This document shows, one piece after another, positions 56,732-64,000 of a stretch of DNA of 64,000 bases. This DNA is from Fluviispira multicolorata. GTDB taxonomy: Bacteria; Bdellovibrionota_B; Oligoflexia; Silvanigrellales; Silvanigrellaceae. The notes under the pieces were generated by a model, which had not been told where the DNA came from, made no database searches, and saw nothing but the letters and a program-made list of their open reading frames with translations. Each line of letters starts with the position of its first letter. The stretch's first letter is position 1. The translations under genes were made by a program, and so were the position numbers. The stretch spans positions 434,001-498,000 of the forward strand of contig NZ_WFLN01000006.1 of NCBI RefSeq assembly GCF_009208585.1, given 5' to 3'.

Positions 56732-56880
56732 TGATTAATAATAAAAAATATAAATCTCATGAAATAATCTTGATGGGATTTATTACGGGATTTTTACTAG
56801 AAGTATTTGTCCCAGATTTTAATTTTTTTAAAAGTATAATTCAGGTTCTGAAATATATATTCATGTATATATCGAATTAA
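56731..56880 (+). CDS. Small membrane protein overlapping the precursor gene
   Basis: 49 residues starting at the ATG that shares one base with the precursor stop (TAATG), so the two are translationally coupled. A basic N-terminus is followed by one or two hydrophobic segments (about 12-28 and 35-48). An immunity or export helper for the peptide is conceivable. No family recognised. Confidence 0.45.
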   Translation: MINNKKYKSHEIILMGFITGFLLEVFVPDFNFFKSIIQVLKYIFMYISN

Positions 56881-56927
56881 TTTTTGCGTTTAAAAGGATT
56901 TCTTGAACATCAATTGATGATCTTTTT

Positions 56928-57031
56928 TTACAAATATTGCAACGCATACAGTCCAATACAAATAGCATCAGCTATCCCTTTGTGCGGTTTTCGCCCACGC
57001 AGCAATATCAGGTTTTCTTTTTTGATGTCCG
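56928..57031 (-). pseudogene. Remnant of a possible RuvC/Holliday-junction-resolvase-like gene
   Basis: The minus frame ending at the TAA (56928-56930) reads KPHKGIADAICIGLYALQYL at its C-terminus, resembling the last helix of RuvC-fold resolvases with their ADAxxI pattern. The frame is cut where the 448-bp repeat begins and no 5' part remains. The match is short, so this is tentative. Confidence 0.3.
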
Positions 57032-57173
57032 TCCAGATGATAAAAAAACACATGAATGGCTAACAATTTCTGCAAATAATTTAGATAGACTGCTTTCTTC
57101 AACTCTTCTTCAATTGGCTCGTTTGGAAGGATTTATTGATGAAGATAATAATATAAAAAAAAGACCTGAATAA
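57032..57173 (+). pseudogene. 3' fragment of the 105-residue gene
   Basis: Encodes the last 47 codons of the gene at 58190, with one change (TISA for TTSA). An upstream in-frame TTG at 56937 gives an open frame of 78 codons, but the part before 57032 has unrelated sequence and no ribosome site. Confidence 0.85.
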
Positions 57174-57181
57174 AAAATAAA

Positions 57182-57209
57182 AAAGTCTCTAATAATAATT
57201 AGAGACTTT
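57182..57209. terminator. Bidirectional terminator in left repeat copy
   Basis: AAAGTCTCTAAT and ATTAGAGACTTT form a perfect 12-bp stem with an AATA loop and A/T-runs on both sides. Same element as at 58516. Confidence 0.85.
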
Positions 57210-57214
57210 GCAAA

Positions 57215-57479
57215 TTACATTCTTAATGCTTTTTTAAGAGTGATTCCCATATCTGCTGGGCTCATTGCAACATGTAATCCACATGTTTTCATAGCGTCAA
57301 TTTTTTCTTCAGCTGTTCCTTTACCACCGCTGATAATAGCGCCTGCATGGCCCATGCGTTTGCCCTTTGGAGCGGTTTGGCCAGCAATAAAGCCAACAAC
57401 TGGCTTTTTCATATTGCGTTTGATCCATTCAGCAGCTTCAATTTCTAGATTTCCACCAATTTCACCGATCATAATAACA
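57215..57479 (-). pseudogene. 3' fragment of sucD
   Basis: Encodes the C-terminal part of SucD (from the [16 protein letters not shown] segment on), identical in protein to the full copy at 58549. The 5' two-thirds is missing and the frame stops at the repeat edge, so it is not functional alone. Confidence 0.92.
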
Positions 57480-57547
57480 TATTGATTTTTTTTCTTTTTA
57501 AAACTAAAGTATTTTCTAGAGAGTTAAATATTTTAGGAATTTTATTT

Positions 57548-58159
57548 ATGACTGCAGTGCAAGCAAAACGTATAGTTGCAAGTGTCTTATTTTGTGATAT
57601 TAAAAATTTTACTTCTCTATTTGATGAGAAAGACCCTGTTGAAGCATTTGCATTTGCTAACTATGTTTTGTCTTCTTTAAGTAAAATAATTATTGATTAT
57701 GGTGGCACAGTGGATAAACTTATGGGAGATGGAATTTTAGCTCATTTTGGTATCATAAATCCATGTGAAGATCATGCAATTAAAGCCTGTAATTGCTGTT
57801 TAAAGCTACTAGATGAAATTTGGAATATAAATTGTACACGCTATTCTTTAAATCAAATGACAATATCAATAGGTGTTGGATTAAATTCAGGTGAAGTTGT
57901 TTATGGAAAAATCACTGCAGGGAATTATGAAGAATATTCAATTTATGGAGACGTAGTTAATACGGTTACTCGAATTGAACAAATGACAAGATATTTATCT
58001 GTCGATATTTTAGTTTCAAAATCAATTGTTAATCTATGTGAAAATAATTTTGAATTTTGTGATGTTGGAAAGTATGAACTCAAAGGTAAAAAAGGGGTAC
58101 ATCAATTATACTGGTTATTGCCTATAAACCCAATAAAGAATGCATCAGGAAATCTTTAA
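57548..58159 (+). CDS. Class III adenylate/guanylate cyclase, catalytic domain only
   Basis: 203 residues from the ATG at 57548 (AGGA upstream). Both metal-binding Asp are in place (LFCDIKNFT near 16 and KLMGDG near 57), with the Lys/Asp pair expected for ATP specificity (K of KLMGD, D of YGDVVN) and the transition-state Asn and Arg in VNTVTRIEQ. It should make cAMP. No membrane, sensor or HAMP domain is present, so regulation must be external. It is followed after 30 bases by the 105-residue gene and enclosed by the 448-bp repeats. Confidence 0.85.
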   Translation: MTAVQAKRIVASVLFCDIKNFTSLFDEKDPVEAFAFANYVLSSLSKIIIDYGGTVDKLMGDGILAHFGIINPCEDHAIKACNCCLKLLDEIWNINCTRYSLNQMTISIGVGLNSGEVVYGKITAGNYEEYSIYGDVVNTVTRIEQMTRYLSVDILVSKSIVNLCENNFEFCDVGKYELKGKKGVHQLYWLLPINPIKNASGNL

Positions 58160-58189
58160 AGTATTTTATGCAAAAGGGGCAATTAAAAT

Positions 58190-58507
58190 ATGAATTTTAA
58201 AATGAATAATTTAATTTTTGAAGATGGTAGGCTTACCGAAGAATCCATTCTATTATTAAGCAATAACTCTGATATGATTGAATGCAAATGCCCTGAAAAG
58301 CTTTTAAAAATATTAACATCTATAAGAGAATTTAAAAATTATACTGAAAACTGTATTCAGCTATATCCAGATGATAAAAAAACACATGAATGGCTAACAA
58401 CTTCTGCAAATAATTTAGATAGACTGCTTTCTTCAACTCTTCTTCAATTGGCTCGTTTGGAAGGATTTATTGATGAAGATAATAATATAAAAAAAAGACC
58501 TGAATAA
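58190..58507 (+). CDS. 105-residue protein, cyclase partner candidate
   Basis: An acidic, helical, soluble protein with no recognised family. Co-directional with the cyclase (30-base gap). Its last 47 codons are duplicated at 57032. A role with the cyclase is suggested by position alone. Confidence 0.6.
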   Translation: MNFKMNNLIFEDGRLTEESILLLSNNSDMIECKCPEKLLKILTSIREFKNYTENCIQLYPDDKKTHEWLTTSANNLDRLLSSTLLQLARLEGFIDEDNNIKKRPE

Positions 58508-58813
58508 AAAATAAAAAAGTCTCTAATAATAATTAGAGACTTTGCAAATTACATTCTTAATGCTTTTTTAAGAGTGATTCCCATATCTGCTGGGCTCATT
58601 GCAACATGTAATCCACATGTTTTCATAGCGTCAATTTTTTCTTCAGCTGTTCCTTTACCACCGCTGATAATAGCGCCTGCATGGCCCATGCGTTTGCCCT
58701 TTGGAGCGGTTTGGCCAGCAATAAAGCCAACAACTGGCTTTTTCATATTGCGTTTGATCCATTCAGCAGCTTCAATTTCTAGATTTCCACCAATTTCACC
58801 GATCATAATAACA
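58366..58813. repeat. 448-bp direct repeat, right copy
   Basis: This copy sits in intact context: both the 105-residue gene and sucD are complete here, so it is likely the original and the left copy the duplicate. Offset between copies is 1,334 bases. Confidence 0.96.
58516..58543. terminator. Bidirectional terminator between the 105-residue gene and sucD
   Basis: Perfect 12-bp stem AAAGTCTCTAAT/ATTAGAGACTTT with an AATA loop, serving convergent genes. Confidence 0.88.
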
Positions 58814-59430
58814 GCATCTGTGTCGTTGTCTTTTTGGAACATTTCTAAAACATCAATAAAGCTTGTGCCATTGATAGGATCTCCACCAATACCAACACAA
58901 GTAGATTGACCAATTCCGAGGGCAGAAGTTTGTCCAACTGCTTCGTAAGTAAGAGTACCAGATTTACTAATAATGCCGACACGGCCTGGTAGGTGAATGT
59001 GACCTGGCATAATACCAATTTTGCATCTGTCACTTGGAGTGATAACACCCGGACAATTTGGTCCAATAAGGCGTGTGCGTCCACCTGCACTCATAAGAGC
59101 TTTTTTAACGCGTAGCATATCGAGGACAGGTATACCTTCAGTAATAGCAACAATAAGCTCTATACCAGCATCGATAGCTTCAAGAATTGAGTCGGCTGCA
59201 TAGGGAGGTGGAACAAAAATCATCGATGCATTTGCACCAGTTTTTTTCATCGCCTCTTCTACTGTATTAAACACAGGACGATCTAGAATTGAGGCGCCGC
59301 CTTTACCAGGAACAACACCACCGACAAGATTAGTACCGTATTCTGCGCATTTTTCAGAGTGAAATTTTCCGGCACTTCCTGAAATACCTTGGCAGATAAG
59401 TTTTGTATGTTTCCCAACGAGAATTGACAT
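58549..59430 (-). CDS. sucD: Succinyl-CoA synthetase alpha subunit
   Basis: TCA-cycle enzyme subunit that binds CoA and carries the phosphorylated His. The 293-residue length is typical. It has the N-terminal CoA-binding [22 protein letters not shown], and the active-site His in KRMGHAGAI. sucC lies upstream with a 26-base gap. Confidence 0.96.
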   Translation of the reverse strand: MSILVGKHTKLICQGISGSAGKFHSEKCAEYGTNLVGGVVPGKGGASILDRPVFNTVEEAMKKTGANASMIFVPPPYAADSILEAIDAGIELIVAITEGIPVLDMLRVKKALMSAGGRTRLIGPNCPGVITPSDRCKIGIMPGHIHLPGRVGIISKSGTLTYEAVGQTSALGIGQSTCVGIGGDPINGTSFIDVLEMFQKDNDTDAVIMIGEIGGNLEIEAAEWIKRNMKKPVVGFIAGQTAPKGKRMGHAGAIISGGKGTAEEKIDAMKTCGLHVAMSPADMGITLKKALRM

Positions 59431-59456
59431 GTTTTTAGTCCTTTATTAAGCTCTTG

Positions 59457-60635
59457 TTACTTTACCGCTTGAACAATTTTTTGCGCACCATCGCCCATTG
59501 AGGATGCGCTCAATATATTCAAACCAGAATCATTTAGAATTCTCTTACCAATTTCTACGTTGGTTCCTTCAAGGCGAACGACCAATGGAACTCTGAGTCC
59601 AAGTTCTTTTGCTGCAGCAACAATACCGTTGGCAATAACATCACATTTCATAATGCCGCCGAAAATATTTACAAAAATTCCTTTTACAGCTTTGTCACGT
59701 AAAATAATACGGAATGCTTGTGTTACAGTCTCTTGGTTTGCTCCACCGCCAACATCGAGGAAATTAGCAGGCTGTCCGCCAGTTTGTTTAATAATGTCCA
59801 TAGTTGCCATTGCAAGGCCGGCACCATTTACTAAACAGCCAATGTTACCTTCTAAAGAAACATAGCTGAGTCCATATTTAGACGCTTCGAGTTCTTTTGC
59901 ATCATCTTCTTCAAAGTCACGCAGATCTGAAATTTCAGGATGGCGGAATAGAGCATTTTCATCAAAGCTCATTTTACAATCGAGAACAGCGATTGTATTC
60001 TGTTTAGTTAAAACCAGTGGATTGATTTCGAGCATATCGCAATCATAAGCTAAAAATGCACTGACAAGACCTTTTAAAGTTTTAGCAAAATCTTTCGCAA
60101 GAGGTGTGCCTAGACCAAAGCCAAGTGCAATACTTAATTTACGAATAGTGAAATCTTGTAGGCCAATTGTGGGGTCAATATTTGCATTTACAATTTTTTC
60201 TGGATATTTATCAGCAACTTCTTCAATGTCCATACCACCTTCTGTGGAGGCCATAACACCAATTGTTGCGGTTTCGCGATTTACTACAAGTGCAATATAG
60301 TATTCTTTATCGATATCACAGCCTTCTGCAACAAGAAGTTTACTTACTTTTTTTCCATGCGGACCTGTTTGATTGGTAACAAGTGTGATTCCTAACATTT
60401 TTTGAGCTACTTCTTTAGCTTCTTCAGGGCTTTTAACGAGTTTTACTCCGCCCGCTTTTCCGCGTCCTCCTGAGTGTATTTGTGCTTTTACAACAGCAAC
60501 TTTTCCATCTTTGCCACAACCAAGTTTGCGAGCTGCCCATTCTGCTTCAGTGGGTGTGCAAGCGAGTTTGCCGCGAGGAATACTTAGGCCAAAGCGAGAA
60601 AGTAGCTCTTTTGCCTGATACTCATGAATATTCAT
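59457..60635 (-). CDS. sucC: Succinyl-CoA synthetase beta subunit
   Basis: About 392 residues from the start at 60635 (GGAGAG site; a start at 60662 is less likely). N-terminal [12 protein letters not shown], an ATP-grasp nucleotide domain ([14 protein letters not shown]), and the C-terminal [13 protein letters not shown] and [14 protein letters not shown] segments are typical. Forms the alpha-beta complex with SucD. Confidence 0.97.
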   Translation of the reverse strand: MNIHEYQAKELLSRFGLSIPRGKLACTPTEAEWAARKLGCGKDGKVAVVKAQIHSGGRGKAGGVKLVKSPEEAKEVAQKMLGITLVTNQTGPHGKKVSKLLVAEGCDIDKEYYIALVVNRETATIGVMASTEGGMDIEEVADKYPEKIVNANIDPTIGLQDFTIRKLSIALGFGLGTPLAKDFAKTLKGLVSAFLAYDCDMLEINPLVLTKQNTIAVLDCKMSFDENALFRHPEISDLRDFEEDDAKELEASKYGLSYVSLEGNIGCLVNGAGLAMATMDIIKQTGGQPANFLDVGGGANQETVTQAFRIILRDKAVKGIFVNIFGGIMKCDVIANGIVAAAKELGLRVPLVVRLEGTNVEIGKRILNDSGLNILSASSMGDGAQKIVQAVK

Positions 60636-60684
60636 GAAACTCTCCAAAAATTTAAAATCCATTTAATAAAAAGGGCAATCATAC

Positions 60685-60713
60685 CCTATATGCCAAAGGG
60701 GCAATTGTCTCAA
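60685..60713 (-). promoter_or_regulatory. Promoter candidate for sucCD
   Basis: On the minus strand, TTGAGA (60708-60713), 17-nt spacer, TATAGG (60685-60690), 50 bases before the sucC start. Nine of twelve consensus bases. Confidence 0.45.
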
Positions 60714-60795
60714 CAGGGTGTCACTTTACATTTATTTTTTGAGGAGAGAAAGGGGATGTTAAGCTAATGCTTGGTTAATTGAAATTAAACTGGAA

Positions 60796-61098
60796 TTATT
60801 TTTTTGATTCATCTTTATTAGATGCCTGAATTTTTCGGGAAAATTCGAGTAAAGTGTGTGATAATGATTTTGATTCCGTACCCAATTCAATAATATAATT
60901 CATTAATAAAGTATGTAAAATAGTAATTCTATTATTTTGATTACCAGCTTTTTTTAATTCATTATCAATGAATTCTTGGAATTTTAATGCCACTTCTCTT
61001 TCTTCTGTAGGGAGAGAATTAAAATACTCATCTCTCTTTTTTAAAGCTTCCTGTAACTTTATAGAGTGCAAGTTTATGTAATTATTTTTTTTATTCAA
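60796..61098 (-). CDS. Hypothetical helical protein
   Basis: 100 residues, highly charged, predicted almost entirely helical (ALKKRDEYFNSLPTEEREVA, then a second helix). No signal or membrane segment and no recognised family. It stands alone upstream of sucCD. Confidence 0.5.
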   Translation of the reverse strand: MNKKNNYINLHSIKLQEALKKRDEYFNSLPTEEREVALKFQEFIDNELKKAGNQNNRITILHTLLMNYIIELGTESKSLSHTLLEFSRKIQASNKDESKK

Positions 61099-61286
61099 AA
61101 TAAGTTCCGAAGTTTTAAAAAGCTAAAAATACATCATATAATATTTTGCATAATTTATAGGCATAAATCTATTGAAAATTTATAAGATGTTATATTGTCT
61201 AGACTATTTATTTTTGATTTTTTTTTAATATATTTAGCTAGTTATAAAACATGCGAAATACATGATTTCAAACAATATTTTAAGTT

Positions 61287-62369
61287 TCAAAGTTCACAAT
61301 TTAAGCCTAGGTTGTCTCGAATTGAGCTGATTTTAGTTGTAATTTCATTCCATTCATTTTCAAAAACACTCTCTTGAATGACCCCTCCCCCAGCACTCAC
61401 GTTTAAGTTTTCTCTTTTCCATTGAATTCCACGAATTGTAGAAATAAAAATTGAATTGTTAGCATTTAATATAACTCCAAATGGCGCTGCAAAATATCCT
61501 CTATTATTTTTTGATGTTTCAAAAGAAGATAACCATTTGCTTTTTGAGTATTTTGGTAAAGTCCCTAAAGCAGCTGTAGGATGTAATTCTTTTAAAAATG
61601 CTTCATAATTGAATTCGCTTGTTTGAAATAAATCTATACTAATGTCTGTTTTTAAATGTATGAGTTTTGGTAGTTCAAGTAAGTGTGTTTGACCAATTGA
61701 AAAATTTCCATATTTTGATAGAGTTTCCTTCATACCATGAATTACATATGAATGCTCATTATTCATTTTTTGATCATTTAAAAAATTATTTTTATCTGCA
61801 TTTTTATCATTTGCTATCGTTCCTGCTAAAGCTATAGTCTTAATAGAGTTATTTTTTTGAATAAATAAAAGTTCAGGTGTTGTACCCATGAAACCTTCTT
61901 CTTTATTCCAAAATCCATAAATGAATGAAGAGGATTGTTTTCTTTTTTTCAAAATATTTTTTAATAAATATATTTTATTAGCATTATTGAGCTTTGATTT
62001 TCCTCTTTGAAAGGAATAAGGAACTCCTTTTTTTAATATTCTTAAAGATATTTCTTTTTTCAATGATGAATATTGTTCTAAGTAAAATTTTTTATCAATA
62101 TCTTTCCAGATTATTTTTGGTTTTAATTCTGACTCTTTGTCAATGATTTTTTGGAATTCATCAATTGAAAACTCTTGAAAAAAACTTCCTTTATAAAAAG
62201 GATTTTTCTTATTTGAAAAAAAATTATTTAAATAAAAAAAAGGAAAAGAGTTATTTTTTATTGAACTTGAGTTTTTAATAGATGAGGTCATGCACCATAT
62301 TCTGTTTTCGTTAAGATCTCCAATAAAAAATCCATAATTTAAAAAATGTTGTAGAAAATTTTCATTCAA
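61287..62369 (-). CDS. Chorismate-utilising enzyme, isochorismate-synthase-like
   Basis: A 360-residue member of the anthranilate/isochorismate synthase superfamily. The C-terminal core is clear: GTTPELLF, ALAGTIA, NNEHSYVI, HPTAALGTLP, RGYFAAPFG, AGGGVIQES and FENEWNE. It could make isochorismate for menaquinone (MenF) or a catecholate. It is shorter than typical MenF, mainly in the N-terminal half, and no other men or siderophore gene is near. Its stop region is next to a short unknown gene. Confidence 0.75.
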   Translation of the reverse strand: MNENFLQHFLNYGFFIGDLNENRIWCMTSSIKNSSSIKNNSFPFFYLNNFFSNKKNPFYKGSFFQEFSIDEFQKIIDKESELKPKIIWKDIDKKFYLEQYSSLKKEISLRILKKGVPYSFQRGKSKLNNANKIYLLKNILKKRKQSSSFIYGFWNKEEGFMGTTPELLFIQKNNSIKTIALAGTIANDKNADKNNFLNDQKMNNEHSYVIHGMKETLSKYGNFSIGQTHLLELPKLIHLKTDISIDLFQTSEFNYEAFLKELHPTAALGTLPKYSKSKWLSSFETSKNNRGYFAAPFGVILNANNSIFISTIRGIQWKRENLNVSAGGGVIQESVFENEWNEITTKISSIRDNLGLNCEL

Positions 62370-62374
62370 GGCAA

Positions 62375-63352
62375 TTATCCTTTCGATTCTAATAATGATA
62401 ATAAATTTTTAAAATCTTGGGGATAAGGGGAGCTGAAAGACATTTCTTCGTTTGTAACTGGGTGTTTAAAACCTAAATATACAGCGTGTAGCATTTGTCT
62501 GAGAGCATTTTTATTAATCAGTGCTTTCAGTTCTTTATCATTTTTTAATTCATTTGATATGTTAGAATAAAGAGCATCTCCTAAAATACCATGTCCCAAG
62601 TGACTTAATTGTACTCGAATTTGATGAGTTCTTCCAGTATAGAGTTGACAAGAAACTAATGAAATTTCTTCGCTTTGCAAGGACTTTAAAGTTTCATAAT
62701 TTAAAATAGCTTTTTTACCTTTTCCTTCTTTTTGAACAGAATATTTAATTCTATTCTTAGGATCACGGCCGTGCCAAGTTTCTATTTTACCACTTTTAGG
62801 GATAATATTTCCATATACAATTGCATGATATAAGCGTATTTGTGAATGATCAGAAAATTGTTTTGATAAATTTGTCAAAGCAATCTGAGATTTTGCGACA
62901 ACCATAACTCCACTGGTATCACGATCAAGTCTGTGAACTATCCCAGCTCTTGAGGGTTGACCTAGGGAAGGTAAGGTGACGCCACAATGTGCTAAGATTG
63001 CATTTACTAAAGTGCCTGAATGAACACCAGCTCCTGGATGAACAACCATTCCTGCTGGTTTATTTATAATAATAAGATCATTGTCTTCAAAAAGAATATC
63101 AAGGTCTATTTTTTCGCCAATTGGTTCTGGATTAAGATCATTTAAAAAAGAAATATCAATACATATTTTTTGTAATAATTTTAATTTGTAAGATGATTTT
63201 ACAGACTTTCCATCAACAAGTACTTTTTTATTTGTGATGAGTTTATGAGCAAATGATCTACTTGGAATGATTTCTATGATTCTTGTTATAACAACATCAA
63301 GTCTTTCATTTTGAAACTCTTCTGATACTAATATTTCAATTGTATTATTCAT
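62375..63352 (-). CDS. RluA/RluD-family pseudouridine synthase
   Basis: 325 residues. An N-terminal S4 RNA-binding domain (RLDVVITRIIEIIPSRSFAH) is followed by the catalytic motif HRLDRDTSGVMVVAKS with its Asp. RluD-like C-terminal segments with GRTHQIRVQLSHLGHGILGD are present. It modifies 23S rRNA helix 69 if truly RluD. Confidence 0.92.
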   Translation of the reverse strand: MNNTIEILVSEEFQNERLDVVITRIIEIIPSRSFAHKLITNKKVLVDGKSVKSSYKLKLLQKICIDISFLNDLNPEPIGEKIDLDILFEDNDLIIINKPAGMVVHPGAGVHSGTLVNAILAHCGVTLPSLGQPSRAGIVHRLDRDTSGVMVVAKSQIALTNLSKQFSDHSQIRLYHAIVYGNIIPKSGKIETWHGRDPKNRIKYSVQKEGKGKKAILNYETLKSLQSEEISLVSCQLYTGRTHQIRVQLSHLGHGILGDALYSNISNELKNDKELKALINKNALRQMLHAVYLGFKHPVTNEEMSFSSPYPQDFKNLLSLLESKG

Positions 63353-63389
63353 GATTTAAAATTAACCTGTGCATCGTTTAGCTGACAGA

Positions 63390-64000
63390 TTATTTTCTTT
63401 TTGTCAGCCGCCTACGAGTTCTATAGACTTCTGTTAATGCTTCAACAATATCCTTTCTGTCAAGTCCCAAATAATTTAAGTAAGAATTAAAAAATCCTTT
63501 AACGTAGACTTCTGCTGGTAGGCTTGAATAAGAATCATTTTCTATTGCTTCTAAATACACTTTACTTACTTTAATTCTATTGGCTATTTCATCAAGAGAT
63601 ACTCTCAATTCTTCTCTCAAGCGTTTAAGTAAATTTCCTGTTATTTCTTCTGTTTCTTCAATTATTTCGTCAATTCTTTTTAAGTGATCTGGATTTTCTG
63701 AAAAAATTGCTCGTGCTTTTTTCATCGAAACTTTCATATCCATTAAGCTATCTATGGGGCGGTTGATAACTTCTATTTCCCTCGACTTTTTTGGTATATT
63801 TTTAGGTATATCTTTTCTTATATAAATTATATTTGTGTCATCTATTTTTTCTTTTTTTCTATTTTTCATATTAGGGAGTAAATGAGCAGAAATAACTTCT
63901 TCTTCGCTATCATTTGAATGATGCTTTTCAGTAATATTCACAAGTTCTTGAAAGGCGTGTTCAAGTTCATCACGTGTAAAATCGTTAGTTACAGAGTTAT
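63390..64000 (-). CDS. RodZ-like HTH protein, runs off the window (5' incomplete)
   Basis: A helix-turn-helix of the HTH_25/RodZ type lies near the C-terminus (LRRLREE-like LLKRLREELRVSLDEIANRI, then SKVYLEAIEND), followed by VKGFFNSYLNYLGLD. A GTG at 63941 could start it, but the frame continues open to the right edge of the window, with a coding-like extension, so the true start is probably outside. The upstream half is charged and linker-like. Confidence 0.75.
   Translation of the reverse strand, partial: NSVTNDFTRDELEHAFQELVNITEKHHSNDSEEEVISAHLLPNMKNRKKEKIDDTNIIYIRKDIPKNIPKKSREIEVINRPIDSLMDMKVSMKKARAIFSENPDHLKRIDEIIEETEEITGNLLKRLREELRVSLDEIANRIKVSKVYLEAIENDSYSSLPAEVYVKGFFNSYLNYLGLDRKDIVEALTEVYRTRRRLTKRK

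Larger units (their letters stand above)
57032..57479. repeat. 448-bp direct repeat, left copy
   Basis: Matches 58366-58813 with a single difference noticed (T for C at about 57067). It contains the 3' part of the 105-residue gene, a bidirectional terminator and the 3' part of sucD, so this copy is a duplicated gene junction rather than a mobile element with its own genes. Confidence 0.96.

Noticed and set aside
56937..57173. Apparent 78-codon gene upstream of the cyclase
   Set aside because: Only the part from 57032 matches a real gene (the 105-residue protein). The start is a TTG without a ribosome site and the first 31 codons lie antisense to a better minus-strand frame. Treated as a chimeric fragment.
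57215..57472. Second short sucD-like gene
   Set aside because: It is identical in protein to the C-terminus of the full sucD and lacks the CoA-binding N-terminus. It is the sucD part of the 448-bp duplication.

Overview
The window is a 64-kb stretch of an AT-rich, gene-dense Gram-negative chromosome. LpxC (outer membrane), a CarD-type regulator, an alternative complex III/caa3 oxidase supercluster, lipoproteins and the general gene content fit a predatory or host-associated lineage of the Bdellovibrionota/Oligoflexia, with Silvanigrella-like bacteria my best guess. This is inference from gene content; no rRNA or tRNA gene was seen that could test it.

Layout. 1-7.3 kb: housekeeping genes (GDPD phosphodiesterase, acetylpolyamine-deacetylase-like enzyme, a repeat-rich secreted protein, ssb, lpxC, dnaJ-cysS). 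7.4-20.2 kb: a DUF1028-type secreted protein, a VTT-membrane/flavin-oxidoreductase fusion, a CDP-alcohol transferase, a DUF547/hydroxylase/MFS/MscS run, then on the minus strand a PEP-synthase/PPDK regulator, a YyaL/SPATA20 protein and an HD phosphohydrolase. 20.2-20.8 kb: a noncoding region with a candidate structured RNA and a carD leader hairpin. 20.8-30.8 kb: carD, tgt, an M14 carboxypeptidase, a NifU-domain protein, a maltokinase-like protein, ndk, and a tex-gloB-cupin-HAD run. 30.8-35.1 kb: a full-length ABCC/MRP-type ABC transporter and a small Cys-rich membrane protein.

35.1-47.8 kb is a respiratory supercluster: heme farnesyltransferase, alternative complex III (actA, actB, actD, actE, actF), a small membrane protein, SCO, and coxB-coxA-coxC-coxD. 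It should carry electrons from quinol through ACIII to a caa3-type oxidase. The expected NrfD-like actC between actB and actD is absent. Upstream of actA lie a Fur-type 7-1-7 palindrome, a promoter with a palindrome in its spacer, and leader hairpins.

47.8-58.8 kb is accessory DNA: a secreted protein of unknown function, a glycosyltransferase, a secreted HAD-NUDIX lipoprotein between 92-bp direct repeats, a phosphatase, a three-gene operon (cysteine-synthase/SbnA-like enzyme, MATE/ANK-like transporter, PduX-like kinase), a small secreted precursor with a tetrabasic site and an overlapping membrane peptide, and a class III nucleotide cyclase between 448-bp direct repeats made of the 3' ends of the 105-residue gene and sucD. 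58.5-64 kb: sucCD, an unknown small protein, an isochorismate-synthase-like protein, an RluD-type pseudouridine synthase and an HTH protein that runs off the window.

The most unusual items are the two direct-repeat-flanked cargo loci, the PLP enzyme/transporter/kinase operon, the tetrabasic precursor pair, the eukaryote-like ABCC transporter and the ACIII cluster without actC.
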